This document shows positions 27,944 through 37,963 of a DNA stretch of 64,000 nucleotides, piece after piece. The notes under the pieces were generated by a model. It searched no databases. It worked only from the letters and a program-made list of their open reading frames with translations, and was not told the DNA's origin. The DNA is from Acinetobacter portensis (GTDB lineage: Bacteria; Pseudomonadota; Gammaproteobacteria; Pseudomonadales; Moraxellaceae): assembly GCF_023158935.1 (NCBI RefSeq), contig NZ_CP096120.1, positions 1,612,001 through 1,676,000 on the forward strand. Reading direction: 5' to 3'. The position numbers were made by a program, and so were the translations under genes. The number at the start of each line of letters is the position of its first letter. The first letter of the stretch is position 1.

Positions 27944-28777
27944 ATGTCGCAGCGATCCCGAGTGCTGCCAGGATTTGGTCTTTCCCTAGGCTTTACCCTA
28001 GCTTATTTGTCGTTAATTGTTCTTATTCCCCTGTCTGCGGTTTTTATAAAATCAATGGGTATCGGATGGGATGGTTTGTGGGAAATCTTAACATCTGAAC
28101 GTATTTTAAAATCATTACAACTCAGTTTTAGCGCAGCCATTATTGCTGCCGTAATTAACGTTGTTTTTGGTTTATTACTCGCTTGGTGTTTAGTGCGTTA
28201 TAACTTTCCTGGCAAACGTATTGTAGATGCTTTAGTCGATTTACCTTTTGCACTCCCAACTGCGGTTGCAGGTATTGCACTAACATCGCTTTATGCACCT
28301 ACAGGTTGGATTGGTCAATATCTTGAACCAATTGGTATTCAAGTGGCTTATACCCCTATTGGTATTACCCTTGCGCTTATTTTTATTGGTATTCCTTTTG
28401 TTGTACGTACAGTTCAACCTGTACTTGCAGATTTAGAAACTGAACTTGAAGAAGCAGCTTCTGCTTTGGGGGCAAGTCGTTTCCAAATTATTACTAAAGT
28501 GATTTTACCTATTTTATTCCCTGCACTTATTACAGGCTTTGCTCTAGCATTTGCTCGTGGTGTTGGTGAATATGGTTCGGTAATTTTCATTGCAGGTAAC
28601 CAGCCATTTAAAACTGAAATTTCGCCACTCATGATTATTTCTCGTTTAGAAGAATATGATTATGCAGGCGCAACAACAATTGCAGTGGTTATGCTTGTGC
28701 TTTCATTTGTAATTTTGTTCTTTATTAACTTATTACAAGCTTGGGCAAGTCGTCGTACAGGGAGAACTGCTCGATGA
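27944..28777 (+). CDS. cysT: Sulfate ABC transporter permease CysT
   Basis: This 277-aa inner membrane subunit has about six membrane helices and the permease signature [21 protein letters not shown], which contacts the ATPase. The early block [20 protein letters not shown] is the family start. It pairs with CysW to form the channel. The stop overlaps the CysW start (ATGA). Confidence 0.95.
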   Translation: MSQRSRVLPGFGLSLGFTLAYLSLIVLIPLSAVFIKSMGIGWDGLWEILTSERILKSLQLSFSAAIIAAVINVVFGLLLAWCLVRYNFPGKRIVDALVDLPFALPTAVAGIALTSLYAPTGWIGQYLEPIGIQVAYTPIGITLALIFIGIPFVVRTVQPVLADLETELEEAASALGASRFQIITKVILPILFPALITGFALAFARGVGEYGSVIFIAGNQPFKTEISPLMIISRLEEYDYAGATTIAVVMLVLSFVILFFINLLQAWASRRTGRTAR

Positions 28778-29658
28778 ATACGAACAGCTTTGCTTTAGCA
28801 GAAAAGTTACAGTCGCGTGATGCAACACGTGAACCAACTTGGGTACGTTATACACTGCTCACAATTGCTCTTATTTTCTTTTTAAGTTGCTTAATTCTGC
28901 CGTTAATATTGGTATTTGTAGAAGCATTTAAACAAGGTGTTGGCGTTTATTTCCAATCACTTGTGCATCCAGATACTTTATCTGCTGTGAAATTAACGCT
29001 CCTAACTGCGGTTATTGCAGTACCAATGAACGTTGTATTTGGTGTAGCAGCGGCATGGTGTGTTGCGAAGTTTAACTTCCGTGGTAAATCTATTTTAACC
29101 ACAATTATTGATATGCCTTTCTCTGTGTCACCTGTTATTGCAGGCTTAATGCTTGTTCTCATTTTTGGTACACAAGGTTGGATGGGCGGTTGGCTCATGG
29201 ACAACGACATTAAAATCCTATATGCCGTTCCTGCCATTGTTCTTGCAACTGTATTTATTACTGTTCCTTTTGTTGCCCGTGAACTTATTCCACTTATGGA
29301 AGCTCAGGGTACAGAAGAAGAAGAAGCTGCAATTGTCCTTGGTGCTTCAGGTTGGCAAACTTTTTGGAAAGTAACCCTACCAAATATTAAATGGGGTTTA
29401 ATCTACGGTGTCATTCTATGTAATGCGCGCGCAATGGGTGAATTTGGTGCGGTGTCTGTCGTTTCAGGGCACATTCGCGGTGAAACCAATACATTGCCAT
29501 TACACGTAGAAATTCTATATAACGAATATACATTCAGTGCTGCATTTGCTGTTTCTTCACTGTTGGCGCTACTCGCAATTGTGACCCTAATTTTGAAAAC
29601 ATGGGTTGAGATTCGCCAAGAGAAACAAGATAAACGCAATGAAGATGCACAAGCTTAA
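28774..29658 (+). CDS. cysW: Sulfate ABC transporter permease CysW
   Basis: The second channel subunit has 294 aa, about six membrane helices and the ATPase-contact loop [19 protein letters not shown]. The ATG at 28774 overlaps the cysT stop by 4 bp and has GGGAGA upstream. A longer frame from 28741 lies inside cysT and is not needed. It is a standard partner of CysT. Confidence 0.95.
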   Translation: MNTNSFALAEKLQSRDATREPTWVRYTLLTIALIFFLSCLILPLILVFVEAFKQGVGVYFQSLVHPDTLSAVKLTLLTAVIAVPMNVVFGVAAAWCVAKFNFRGKSILTTIIDMPFSVSPVIAGLMLVLIFGTQGWMGGWLMDNDIKILYAVPAIVLATVFITVPFVARELIPLMEAQGTEEEEAAIVLGASGWQTFWKVTLPNIKWGLIYGVILCNARAMGEFGAVSVVSGHIRGETNTLPLHVEILYNEYTFSAAFAVSSLLALLAIVTLILKTWVEIRQEKQDKRNEDAQA

Positions 29659-29669
29659 GGAATGACCTC

Positions 29670-30731
29670 ATGAGTATTCAAGTTAAAAATATTGAAAAAC
29701 ATTTTGGTGCATTCCATGCACTTAACAACATCTCTTTAGATTTTCCAGATGGTCAATTGGTGGCACTGCTTGGTCCATCTGGCTGTGGTAAAACAACATT
29801 ACTTCGTATTATTGCAGGTTTAGAATCTGCAGATGGCGGTCAGGTTATTTTAGAAGGTGAAGATGCAACCAATGTTCATGTTCGTGAACGTGAAGTTGGT
29901 TTTGTATTCCAACATTATGCATTGTTCCGTCATATGACTGTATTTGACAACATTGCTTTTGGTTTACGTGTTCGCCCACGTGCAACTCGCCCTTCAGAAG
30001 CTGAAATTAAAAAGCGTGTAACTCGTCTTTTAGACTTAGTGCAACTTGGTTTCTTGGCAGATCGTTACCCTGCTCAACTTTCAGGTGGTCAGCGTCAACG
30101 TATTGCGCTTGCACGCGCTTTAGCTGTTGAACCTCGCGTACTTTTACTAGATGAACCATTTGGCGCGCTCGATGCTAAAGTTCGTAAAGAGTTGCGTCGT
30201 TGGTTACGTACATTACATGATGAACTTCATATCACTTCTATTTTCGTAACACACGACCAAGAAGAAGCACTTGAAGTTGCAGACCAAATTATTGTGATGA
30301 ACAAAGGTAATGTTGAGCAAATTGGTTCACCTCGTGAAGTTTACGAAAAACCTGCAACACCTTTTGTATTCGACTTTTTGGGTCAAGCAAACCGTTTTGA
30401 AGGACACAACCAAAATGGTGTGATTCAAATTGGTGAAGATCGAATTCAACTTGACAGCTTAAACAAAGCACCTGAAGGTAGTGTGATTGCTTTTGCTCGC
30501 CCAGATGAATTACGTATTCATGCACAGCCTCAAGACAATGCCATTCAAGCAACTTTCATACGTGAAGTTTGGATTGCGGGTAAAGTCATTGCAGAATTAA
30601 ACGATCGTCAAGGCAATTTAATTGAAATTACATTAACACCTGATGAAGCAAAACGACACCAATTCCGCCCTAACCAAACTGTTTGGTTAAGCGCAACAGC
30701 ATTGCATTTATTTGAAAATCAAGTCGCTTAA
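29670..30731 (+). CDS. cysA: Sulfate ABC transporter ATP-binding protein
   Basis: CysA energises sulfate and thiosulfate import. The 353-aa protein carries Walker [11 protein letters not shown]-loop FVFQHYALF, signature [15 protein letters not shown], Walker [12 protein letters not shown], the H-loop [10 protein letters not shown], and a C-terminal regulatory domain from about residue 240. It lies 11 bp after cysW. Confidence 0.97.
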   Translation: MSIQVKNIEKHFGAFHALNNISLDFPDGQLVALLGPSGCGKTTLLRIIAGLESADGGQVILEGEDATNVHVREREVGFVFQHYALFRHMTVFDNIAFGLRVRPRATRPSEAEIKKRVTRLLDLVQLGFLADRYPAQLSGGQRQRIALARALAVEPRVLLLDEPFGALDAKVRKELRRWLRTLHDELHITSIFVTHDQEEALEVADQIIVMNKGNVEQIGSPREVYEKPATPFVFDFLGQANRFEGHNQNGVIQIGEDRIQLDSLNKAPEGSVIAFARPDELRIHAQPQDNAIQATFIREVWIAGKVIAELNDRQGNLIEITLTPDEAKRHQFRPNQTVWLSATALHLFENQVA

Positions 30732-30738
30732 GACTTTA

Positions 30739-30760
30739 GAGTGGGGCTAAAACCCCACTC
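30739..30760 (+). other. Stable hairpin between cysA and cysB
   Basis: GAGTGGGG pairs exactly with CCCCACTC around a 6-nt loop, without a T-run. It may lower or uncouple cysB expression from the transporter transcript, or protect the 3' end of the upstream message. Confidence 0.6.
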
Positions 30761-30780
30761 GCATAAAGGGAACAAAGATA

Positions 30781-31704
30781 ATGAATTTCCAACAACTACG
30801 AATCATTCGAGAAACGGTAAGACAAAATTACAATCTTACCGAAGCTTCTGCAGCTTTATACACTTCGCAATCTGGCGTGAGTAAACACATTAAAGATTTA
30901 GAAGATGAATTAGGCGTACAACTTTTCATTCGTAAAGGTAAACGCTTACTTGGCTTAACAGAACCTGGTCAATCTTTACTTGGTATCGTAGAACGAATGT
31001 TGGTAGATGCAGACAATATTAAACGTCTTGCAGATGATTTTAATAGAGTGGATGAAGGTACGCTGACCATTGCAACAACGCATACTCAAGCGCGTTATGT
31101 GTTACCGCCTATTGTAAATAAATTCAAAAAAGAGTTCCCTAAAGTTCACTTAATTTTGCAACAAGCAAGCCCTGTTGAAATTACAGAAATGTTATTACAA
31201 GGTGAAGCCGATATTGGTATTGCAACAGAGTCTTTAACCACTGAAAGTAATCTTGCTAGTGTTCCATTCTATAACTGGCAACATAGTATTATTACGCCGC
31301 AAAGCCACCCATTGGCTCAAAAAAATGATATTTCAATTCTAGATTTAGCCGAATATCCTATTATTACTTATCATGGTGGTTTCACAGGTCGCTCTAAAAT
31401 TGATAAAGCATTTGAAGAATCTGGTGCAGATTTTGATATCGTAATGTCAGCTTTAGATGCCGATGTAATTAAGACTTATGTTGAACTTGGTATGGGCGTT
31501 GGTATTGTCAACGATGTTGCATATGATGCTGAACGTGACCACCGCTTAAAACAAATTCCAACCGATATTTTTGGTGTAAATACAACATGGATTGCGGTTC
31601 GTAAAGGTCATTTACTTCGTGGATATGGCTACGAATTTATTTCTTTATGCTCACCAGAAACAGATATAAAATCATTAAAGAAAATGGCTTATCCTGAAGA
31701 TTAA
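30781..31704 (+). CDS. cysB: LysR-family sulfur regulator CysB
   Basis: The 307-aa regulator is likely to activate sulfate assimilation genes in response to O- or N-acetylserine. It starts MNFQQLRIIRETVRQ, with helix-turn-helix LTEASAALYTSQSGVSKHIKDLE, and has the CysB/Cbl-type effector domain (TIATTHTQARYVLPP, ITYHGGFTGRSKIDKAF). It lies directly downstream of the transporter genes it is expected to control. The ribosome site AAGGGAAC precedes the ATG. Confidence 0.93.
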   Translation: MNFQQLRIIRETVRQNYNLTEASAALYTSQSGVSKHIKDLEDELGVQLFIRKGKRLLGLTEPGQSLLGIVERMLVDADNIKRLADDFNRVDEGTLTIATTHTQARYVLPPIVNKFKKEFPKVHLILQQASPVEITEMLLQGEADIGIATESLTTESNLASVPFYNWQHSIITPQSHPLAQKNDISILDLAEYPIITYHGGFTGRSKIDKAFEESGADFDIVMSALDADVIKTYVELGMGVGIVNDVAYDAERDHRLKQIPTDIFGVNTTWIAVRKGHLLRGYGYEFISLCSPETDIKSLKKMAYPED

Positions 31705-31722
31705 TCCTATTTCTTTAAATAT

Positions 31723-31750
31723 AAAAAAGAGGCTAAATAGCCTCTTTTTT
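31723..31750. terminator. Bidirectional terminator
   Basis: Stem AAAAAAGAGGCTA / TAGCCTCTTTTTT between cysB and the convergent carO. Confidence 0.93.
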
Positions 31751-31770
31751 ATTGCGTAAAAATTTCTAAA

Positions 31771-32502
31771 TTACCAATAGAAATTCACACCAACTTTACC
31801 AACGGGTAACCAAGCATATTTATCATCGTTGGCAATTTTTTGCTGTTCAGCCTTTAAATCTGCTTCAGCACTACCACCCTTTGCATTAATAAAAGTACCG
31901 TCTGCATCTAGATTAACTGTTGGATTCCCAGTGTAGTAGGCACCAATTTCACCAAATACACCCCAGTTTTTACCAAATTTAGGTGCAATACCAACACCTA
32001 CATAAGGTGCGATATTGTTTTTATAGTTCATTTGACCGCGTAGCTCACCATTGTAACTATAGTTTGTTCCATTGAGTTTCACATTACCATCTTTAGAACG
32101 CTGAGATAAATCATAGTCATTATCTAAGTATGCTACACCTGCCGCAAAGTATGTACCTTGAGCCCAACGATTATCGCTTGTGCCCCAAGGATGAATTTCC
32201 GCATTTAAGTAAACGTTATTATTGTCCATATCGACATCATATTTAGTGCCGTTTACGGATAAATCATCACGCCAAGAAATATTACCACCGTTATAACCCA
32301 GCGAAAGACCTACATAAGGGCTTGCAGTCCACTGAATTGCTCCACCGTAGCCCGTTGTACCAACTTCAGCACGCGCACCCGTTGGAATTAATTTATTCTG
32401 TTCGAAAACATAACCATCTTTAATTACTGCACCGTCAGCCATTGTAGTACCTGCTGCCGTTGTTAAAACCGATGCAACTAAAGCTGTTTTTAAATATTTC
32501 AT
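31771..32502 (-). CDS. carO: Outer membrane porin CarO (ornithine uptake)
   Basis: The 243-aa outer membrane beta-barrel has a signal peptide ending TMA-DGA. The CarO landmarks IPTGARAEVGTTGYGGA, VDMDNNNVYLNAEIHPWG, FGEIGAYYTGNP and the terminal WLPVGKVGVNFYW are all present. In A. baumannii CarO takes up basic amino acids such as ornithine, and its loss goes with carbapenem resistance (literature). The gene is intact here; the only IS copies in the window are elsewhere. TGGAG lies upstream of the ATG and a TATAAT at 32573-32578 is a likely -10. Confidence 0.95.
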   Translation of the reverse strand: MKYLKTALVASVLTTAAGTTMADGAVIKDGYVFEQNKLIPTGARAEVGTTGYGGAIQWTASPYVGLSLGYNGGNISWRDDLSVNGTKYDVDMDNNNVYLNAEIHPWGTSDNRWAQGTYFAAGVAYLDNDYDLSQRSKDGNVKLNGTNYSYNGELRGQMNYKNNIAPYVGVGIAPKFGKNWGVFGEIGAYYTGNPTVNLDADGTFINAKGGSAEADLKAEQQKIANDDKYAWLPVGKVGVNFYW

Positions 32503-32805
32503 TTAATACTCCATTAAGTGCAAAATTGTCTTAAATCTGGATTCATGTGAATAACCAACAAATTTACTATAGATTATAAAAAGCTATTTTTTGATCACCT
32601 TTTGCTTGTTTTTTGTTTCCATTTACGTGATTAGTATACTTTTTCGTACAATTATGAAGAAATATAGAGCATCGAACCTTATTCTGTTTTATACCTCTAA
32701 AAAATAAAAAACTTACGAATAAATTCAAAGCGAATACTGTTTTAGAACATTTTCTTGATCAATTTAGTGTAAAATCTTTGAAAATTTTTTTCTGGAACGA
32801 AGATC
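32503..32805. promoter_or_regulatory. Divergent intergenic region carO/dapD
   Basis: The region holds both promoters. A TATAAT on the minus strand at 32573-32578 fits carO, 71 bp before its start; TAAAAT near 32771 may serve dapD. No RNA gene, long repeat or small coding frame with a ribosome site is evident. Confidence 0.4.
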
Positions 32806-33627
32806 ATGTCTCAGCTTTCAACTATCATTGAACAAGCGTTTGAAGACCGTGCCAATTTTACAGCAACGGATTGCTCTACTGAAATTCGTCAAGCTGTTGA
32901 AGAAGTTATTGCTGGCTTAGATAACGGCTCTTTACGTGTCGCTGAAAAAATCAATGGTGAATGGGTTGTTCATCAATGGATTAAAAAAGCAGTATTATTA
33001 TCTTTTAAATTGAATGACAACAAACCAATGGAAGCTTGTGATCTTCGCTTCTATGATAAAGTTGATACTAAATTTGGCGATTGGACTGAAGAGCAATTTA
33101 AAGCTGCTGGTGTACGCGTAGTACCTCCTGCTGTTGCTCGTAAAGGTTCTTTCCAAGCTAAAAATGTTGTACTTATGCCATCTTACGTAAACATCGGTGC
33201 TTATGTTGATGAAGGCACAATGGTAGATACATGGGCAACTGTTGGTTCTTGCGCTCAAATTGGTAAAAACGTTCACTTGTCTGGCGGTGTTGGTATTGGT
33301 GGTGTTCTTGAACCGCTTCAAGCGAACCCTACTATTATTGAAGATAACTGTTTCATCGGTGCGCGTTCTGAAATTGTTGAAGGCGTAATTGTTGAAGAAG
33401 GTTCTGTAATTTCAATGGGCGTGTTCATTGGTCAATCGACTAAGATTTATGACCGTGCAACAGGTGAAGTTCATTACGGACGTGTTCCTGCGGGTTCTGT
33501 TGTTGTTTCTGGTAGCCTTCCATCTAAATGCGGTACTTACAGCTTATACGCTGCAATTATTGTGAAAAAAGTAGATGCGAAAACTCGTGCAAAAACTAGC
33601 TTGAATGACTTATTACGTGAAGATTAA
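32806..33627 (+). CDS. dapD: Tetrahydrodipicolinate N-succinyltransferase
   Basis: DapD succinylates tetrahydrodipicolinate in the lysine/diaminopimelate pathway. The 273-aa protein has a helical N-terminus, then a left-handed beta-helix of hexapeptide repeats ([38 protein letters not shown]) and the conserved [15 protein letters not shown]. Length is typical. It stands alone with its own terminator. Confidence 0.97.
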   Translation: MSQLSTIIEQAFEDRANFTATDCSTEIRQAVEEVIAGLDNGSLRVAEKINGEWVVHQWIKKAVLLSFKLNDNKPMEACDLRFYDKVDTKFGDWTEEQFKAAGVRVVPPAVARKGSFQAKNVVLMPSYVNIGAYVDEGTMVDTWATVGSCAQIGKNVHLSGGVGIGGVLEPLQANPTIIEDNCFIGARSEIVEGVIVEEGSVISMGVFIGQSTKIYDRATGEVHYGRVPAGSVVVSGSLPSKCGTYSLYAAIIVKKVDAKTRAKTSLNDLLRED

Positions 33628-33670
33628 TCTTCTTCATTAAATAGATTGCGGAACTTTAACTGTTCCTCGT

Positions 33671-33710
33671 CTCTACGATCAGACATGATCGTAGGGATTT
33701 TTATTTTTAT
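33671..33710 (+). terminator. Terminator of dapD
   Basis: Stem CTACGATC / GATCGTAG with a 6-nt loop, then GGATTTTTATTTTTA. Confidence 0.85.
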
Positions 33711-33740
33711 AGTGCTACATCTTCCTTGGTTAATTTTGTT

Positions 33741-34451
33741 ATGACTACTCTCCGATCTTCCGCTATTCCTGTTTCTGATCCGTCTGCGGGGTTACGCATT
33801 ACGGAGATTTTTTATTCATTACAAGGTGAAGCAAATGCAGCAGGTTTGCCAACTGTATTTATTCGCTTAACAGGTTGCCCTTTACGTTGTACTTATTGTG
33901 ATACAACGTATTCATTTGAAGGTGGTGAGCGCCAATCTTTAGATGAAATTATTCAAACAACATTAGATTTTAAAACACCGTATATTTGTGTAACTGGTGG
34001 CGAACCACTGGCACAACCAAATGCTTTACCATTAATGCAACGTTTAGCAGATTTAGGCTGTGAAGTATCTTTAGAAACAAGTGGTGCTTTAGACGTTTCT
34101 AAAGTTGACCCACGTGTATCTAAAGTTTTAGATTTAAAAACACCAACTTCTGGTGAAGTTGCACGAAACTTGCTTTCAAATTTAGATCACTTAACTCAAC
34201 ATGACCAAATCAAATTTGTGATTTGTAACCGTGAAGATTATGAATGGTCTAAACAACAAGTTGAGCAATATAAACTAAACGAAAAAGTAAGCACTGTTTG
34301 GTTTTCCCCTGCTTTTGCAGTAGAAAAAGGTGCTGTTCGCTTACCTCAACTTGCCCGTGATTTGGCACAATGGATTTTAGAAGACCATCTCCCTGTTCGT
34401 TTCCAATTACAGTTGCATAAACTACTTTGGAATGACGAAACTGGTCGTTAA
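33741..34451 (+). CDS. queE: 7-carboxy-7-deazaguanine synthase (radical SAM)
   Basis: QueE rearranges 6-carboxytetrahydropterin to 7-carboxy-7-deazaguanine in queuosine synthesis. The 236-aa radical SAM enzyme has YSLQGEANAAGLPTVFIRL, then the cluster motif CPLRCTYC (CxxxCxxC) and the SAM-binding VTGGEPLAQ. I start at the ATG at 33741; the frame extends to a TTG at 33726. queC follows, so two queuosine genes are neighbours. Confidence 0.95.
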   Translation: MTTLRSSAIPVSDPSAGLRITEIFYSLQGEANAAGLPTVFIRLTGCPLRCTYCDTTYSFEGGERQSLDEIIQTTLDFKTPYICVTGGEPLAQPNALPLMQRLADLGCEVSLETSGALDVSKVDPRVSKVLDLKTPTSGEVARNLLSNLDHLTQHDQIKFVICNREDYEWSKQQVEQYKLNEKVSTVWFSPAFAVEKGAVRLPQLARDLAQWILEDHLPVRFQLQLHKLLWNDETGR

Positions 34452-34561
34452 TAGACTTTTTTCATAAAGTTTGTATTCTTTTTTCCATGCTTATTCAGTG
34501 AAAAAATTAAAGAATTTTATGAAAGAAATCTGAAACTAATTTATTTTTTTGGAGATTTAAT

Positions 34562-35233
34562 ATGCGCCCTCGTGCGATTGTATTGTTGTCAGGTGGTTTA
34601 GATTCAACGACATGTTTAGCTTGGGCTCAAGCTCGCTATGAATGTATTGCACTAAGCTTCATGTATGGTCAACGTTCAACGACAGAATTGGTTGCTGCTC
34701 AAGCATTAACTGAACGCGCAGGTGTAGAACATCGTATTATTAATATCGACCTAGGAAATTTAGGTGGTTCTGCGCTTACAGACCATAATATTTCTGTGCC
34801 TGATCATGAACAAGAAGGCATTCCAATTACTTACGTTCCTGCACGCAACACGATTTTCCTTTCTTATGCTTTAGCGGCAGCGGAAGTGTTTGAAGCAGAA
34901 GCAATTGTTATTGGTATTAATGCTGTAGATTATTCAGGTTACCCAGACTGCCGTCCTGAGTTTATTGAAGCTTTTGCGAATATGGCTCGCCTTGCTACAA
35001 AGGTAGGCGTAGAAGGCAAACCGCTTAAATTTGAAACACCGCTTTTAAACCTATCTAAAGCAAATATTATTAGATTAGGTGTAGAGCATGGCGTAGACTA
35101 TAGCCAAACCGTATCTTGCTACCAAGCAGATGACCAAGGACGAGCTTGTGGTGTATGTGATAGCTGCCGTTTACGCAAACAAGGTTTTGTAGAAGCAGGC
35201 ATTACAGATCCAACTCGTTATATTCCAGCTTAA
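34562..35233 (+). CDS. queC: 7-cyano-7-deazaguanine synthase
   Basis: QueC converts 7-carboxy-7-deazaguanine to preQ0 using ATP and ammonia. The 223-aa protein has the PP-loop [15 protein letters not shown] and the C-terminal zinc site [14 protein letters not shown] with an earlier Cys in [20 protein letters not shown] leader gives a strong ribosome site. It is 110 bp after queE. Confidence 0.97.
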   Translation: MRPRAIVLLSGGLDSTTCLAWAQARYECIALSFMYGQRSTTELVAAQALTERAGVEHRIINIDLGNLGGSALTDHNISVPDHEQEGIPITYVPARNTIFLSYALAAAEVFEAEAIVIGINAVDYSGYPDCRPEFIEAFANMARLATKVGVEGKPLKFETPLLNLSKANIIRLGVEHGVDYSQTVSCYQADDQGRACGVCDSCRLRKQGFVEAGITDPTRYIPA

Positions 35234-35249
35234 TAGGAATTCCAACCTT

Positions 35250-35660
35250 ATGAAATCAAAGATTTTTCTTTCAAGTGTTCTTGCTATTTCTGCACTTTTC
35301 TCAGCTGCTAGCTTCGCAGCTCCAGCAGCAGATCAACAAGCAAAAATGGCTGCTGCTTATAAAAGTAATAACATCAAACAAGGTTTAATTGGTGTTTGTG
35401 TAGATGAACAAACTAAAGCTGGCGCTTTAAAAGCATTAAGCAAAGAAGAAGTGAATAAGCTTTGTAAATGTAATGTTGAATCTCAAGGTCGTATGTCTCA
35501 ATCGCTACAATGGGAACTTCAAGGTGCCCAAAATGCGAAAGATCAAAAACGCTTTGCAACAGCGATGCAAGGTTTCGCGAAAACTGAGCAACCAAAAATT
35601 AAAGCGTGCTTAGGTACAGCTTTAGAAGCTAAACTTGCTAAGTTACAACAACAGAAATAA
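35250..35660 (+). CDS. Secreted hypothetical protein, 136 aa
   Basis: The product has a clear signal peptide (SVLAISALFSAASFA-AP). The mature part is mostly helical, Lys/Gln/Ala-rich, with four Cys in GVCVDEQ, LCKCNVE and IKACLG that could form two disulfides. I do not recognise a named family. It follows queC by 16 bp but has its own ribosome-site region and a strong terminator after it. It is probably periplasmic. Confidence 0.75.
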   Translation: MKSKIFLSSVLAISALFSAASFAAPAADQQAKMAAAYKSNNIKQGLIGVCVDEQTKAGALKALSKEEVNKLCKCNVESQGRMSQSLQWELQGAQNAKDQKRFATAMQGFAKTEQPKIKACLGTALEAKLAKLQQQK

Positions 35661-35668
35661 GTTATGCT

Positions 35669-35696
35669 AAAAAAGCCACATCATGTGGCTTTTTTA
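35669..35696 (+). terminator. Terminator after the secreted protein gene
   Basis: Stem AAAAAAGCCACA / TGTGGCTTTTTT. Confidence 0.93.
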
Positions 35697-35803
35697 ATGT
35701 CTAAATAAAATATTTTAGAATAAAAATTATCTGAAAAGTCTTACCAATTTTAAGCTACATTCAGTATGATCATTACCATAATTCAGAATTTTAGAGTATT
35801 CAT

Positions 35804-36262
35804 ATGTCATCTCAATTAAGTTTGCTTAATCAAGTTCTCCCTACAACTACGGGTGAAATTAATTTAACTGAAGTGCCTACAGAATGGTTAATTGTTTATT
35901 TTTATCCTAAAGATTCTACTCCAGGTTGTACTACGCAAGCCGTTGGTTTTTCTTGTTTGAAAGATCAATTTGATGCTTTAAATACTACTATTTTTGGTGT
36001 TTCTCGTGATTCTGTTAAAGCGCACCAAAACTTCACAGAAAAGCAAAATCTCACGATTAATTTAATTAGTGATAAAGAAGAAGCACTTTGCCAGCATTTT
36101 GATGTAATTAAAGAAAAGAATATGTATGGCAAAAAAGTGATGGGTATTGAGCGTTCTACGTTCATTTTCCATAACGGTAAATTGGTTAAAGAATACCGTA
36201 AAGTAAAAGCAGCAGGTCATGCTGAACAAGTTTTAGAAGATTTAAAAGCACTTCAGGCTTAA
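35804..36262 (+). CDS. bcp: Peroxiredoxin, Bcp/PrxQ type
   Basis: This 152-aa thiol peroxidase reduces peroxides with thioredoxin-type donors. The peroxidatic Cys is in DSTPGCTTQ near residue 47. A second Cys in GFSCLKDQF five residues on is the usual resolving position of this subclass. FGVSRDS and the GIERSTFIF block complete the family pattern. It is cytoplasmic and stands alone with a terminator. Confidence 0.93.
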   Translation: MSSQLSLLNQVLPTTTGEINLTEVPTEWLIVYFYPKDSTPGCTTQAVGFSCLKDQFDALNTTIFGVSRDSVKAHQNFTEKQNLTINLISDKEEALCQHFDVIKEKNMYGKKVMGIERSTFIFHNGKLVKEYRKVKAAGHAEQVLEDLKALQA

Positions 36263-36281
36263 TAAAATCACCCTTTTAAAT

Positions 36282-36316
36282 AAAAAAGCAGGATAACTCA
36301 ATGATCCTGCTTTTTT
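36282..36316. terminator. Bidirectional terminator
   Basis: Stem AAAAAAGCAGGAT / ATCCTGCTTTTTT between bcp and the convergent exporter gene. Confidence 0.93.
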
Positions 36317-36318
36317 AT

Positions 36319-36933
36319 TTAAGAAACCAACGAATACGCAATTCCCCACATCAAGAAACCAACGCACACATCTAAAACTTTCCAAGCTCTATAATCTTTA
36401 AACAATGGCTGTAAAAATTTCGCCCCATAACCCAAACTAAAAAAGAATATAAATGAAGCTAAACTCGCCCCGACTGCAAAATGTGTTTTATCACCATTAA
36501 TTTGTGTAGAAATCGCACCAATTAAAATGACTGTATCCAAATACACATGCGGGTTTAACCATGTAAATGCTAAACAAATGAGCAAAACACGAAGTAAACT
36601 AGATTCATCTTTACCGCCCGCTTCTAAGCTATGCTTTTTAACAAAAGCTTGATAAAAATGCTGTAAACCGTATAAAAATAGAAAAATTGCACCTGCGTAT
36701 TTTGCAATATCTACCCAACCCGTATGACTTTGAACAACTTGCCCAAAACCAAAAACACCTGAAAAAATCAAAATGGCGTCTGACATTGCACAAATTAAGC
36801 AAATCCAAAAAATATGTTCTCGTTTTAAACCTTGCTTCAACACAAATGCATTTTGCGCACCAATTGCAATAATCAATCCAATGCTGACTAAAAATCCTTG
36901 AAGAGCTGTACTTAGCATTTTGTTCACCGTCAT
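36319..36933 (-). CDS. LysE/ArgO-family amino acid exporter
   Basis: The 204-aa protein has about six membrane helices and the family signature GAQNAFVLKQGLKREH near residue 25. A later AFTWLNPHVYLDTVILIG block follows. It is expected to export basic amino acids (lysine or arginine). A LysR-type regulator of the ArgP/LysG kind is divergent 91 bp away, which strongly supports the assignment. Start at 36933 or at the second ATG five codons in. Confidence 0.92.
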   Translation of the reverse strand: MTVNKMLSTALQGFLVSIGLIIAIGAQNAFVLKQGLKREHIFWICLICAMSDAILIFSGVFGFGQVVQSHTGWVDIAKYAGAIFLFLYGLQHFYQAFVKKHSLEAGGKDESSLLRVLLICLAFTWLNPHVYLDTVILIGAISTQINGDKTHFAVGASLASFIFFFSLGYGAKFLQPLFKDYRAWKVLDVCVGFLMWGIAYSLVS

Positions 36934-37024
36934 TTTAATATGCGACGGATTATCTCGTAATTTTTTTAAAATTAAGTATTATTAAGAAAATATCAACATA
37001 ACTAAATATTTTTAAGGATTAGTA

Positions 37025-37921
37025 ATGCTCCCACACAAATCTTGTGAAGCTTTTTTAGCTGTAGTTGAAACAGGAAGTTTTGAACAAGCTGCAATCCGCT
37101 TACACATTACCGCCTCCGCTGTCACGCTACGTGTTCAAAGCTTAGAAAAACAACTGGGTCATACACTTATTTTAAGAGAGCGCCCTTGTCGAGTAACCGC
37201 AATGGGTCAAACTTTGCTTGAGCATTTACAACATCAACGCCTCATGGAGCAAAATTTATTACAACAACTCAAGGGCAAATCTGAAGATTCATCCTTTTAT
37301 AAACTGAATATTGCAACCAATGCAGATTCACTTGAAACATGGCTATTAGCTACTATTCAACCCACCTTAATACAAGAAAAAATTACCATCAACCTTATGA
37401 TTGATGATCAATCACAAACACATCAACTGATGGAAACAGGCGTTGTGAATGCATGTATTAGTTCTGAAGCAAGTAATATGAAGGGTTGTATTACGCATAA
37501 GCTTGGTGCAATGCGATATTTAATGGTCGCAACGCCAGAATTTCAACGCATATGGTTTAAAAATGGTGTAACTCGTGAAAGTTTAAGACATGCACCTGCT
37601 GTTATTTTTAATGATAAAGATCAATTACATTCAGATGTTATTGTGAAATTATTTGGCTTAAATATACAAAGTTATCCTTATCATTTTATTCCTTCTGCTG
37701 CGGCATTTTCAGAAGCAATTTCTTTGGGTTTAGGCTTTGGAATGGTACCTGAAATACAAATTCAAAATGAATTAAAGCAAGGTAAACTCATTAACCTTAT
37801 TCCAAGTGCAGAAACGGATGTTAATTTGTATTGGCACCATTGGAAACAACAGTCTGAACCATTAAAAATTTTAACTCATGTTTTGGTACAACAAGCGCAA
37901 AATATTATGATTCAAAACTAA
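37025..37921 (+). CDS. ArgP/LysG-type LysR regulator
   Basis: The 298-aa protein starts MLPHKSCEAFLAVVETGSF with helix-turn-helix AAIRLHITASAVTLRVQSLEKQLG. It has an effector domain ending in the VNLYWHHWKQQSEP segment typical of ArgP/IciA. It is divergent from the exporter it should activate when basic amino acids accumulate. TTTTTAAGGATTAGTA precedes the start and supplies a good ribosome site. Confidence 0.9.
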   Translation: MLPHKSCEAFLAVVETGSFEQAAIRLHITASAVTLRVQSLEKQLGHTLILRERPCRVTAMGQTLLEHLQHQRLMEQNLLQQLKGKSEDSSFYKLNIATNADSLETWLLATIQPTLIQEKITINLMIDDQSQTHQLMETGVVNACISSEASNMKGCITHKLGAMRYLMVATPEFQRIWFKNGVTRESLRHAPAVIFNDKDQLHSDVIVKLFGLNIQSYPYHFIPSAAAFSEAISLGLGFGMVPEIQIQNELKQGKLINLIPSAETDVNLYWHHWKQQSEPLKILTHVLVQQAQNIMIQN

Positions 37922-37948
37922 AAAAGCCATCAATTCAGATGGCTTTTA
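37921..37948. terminator. Terminator between argP-like and NMN adenylyltransferase genes
   Basis: Stem AAAAAGCCATC / GATGGCTTTTA; A- and T-runs allow use from both sides. Confidence 0.85.
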
Positions 37949-37963
37949 AAGGGTATTTAAAAG

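Noticed and set aside
33627..33741. A preQ1 riboswitch before the queuosine genes
   Set aside because: The leader is short and holds only the dapD terminator; no preQ1 aptamer-like pairing with an A-rich tail is visible.
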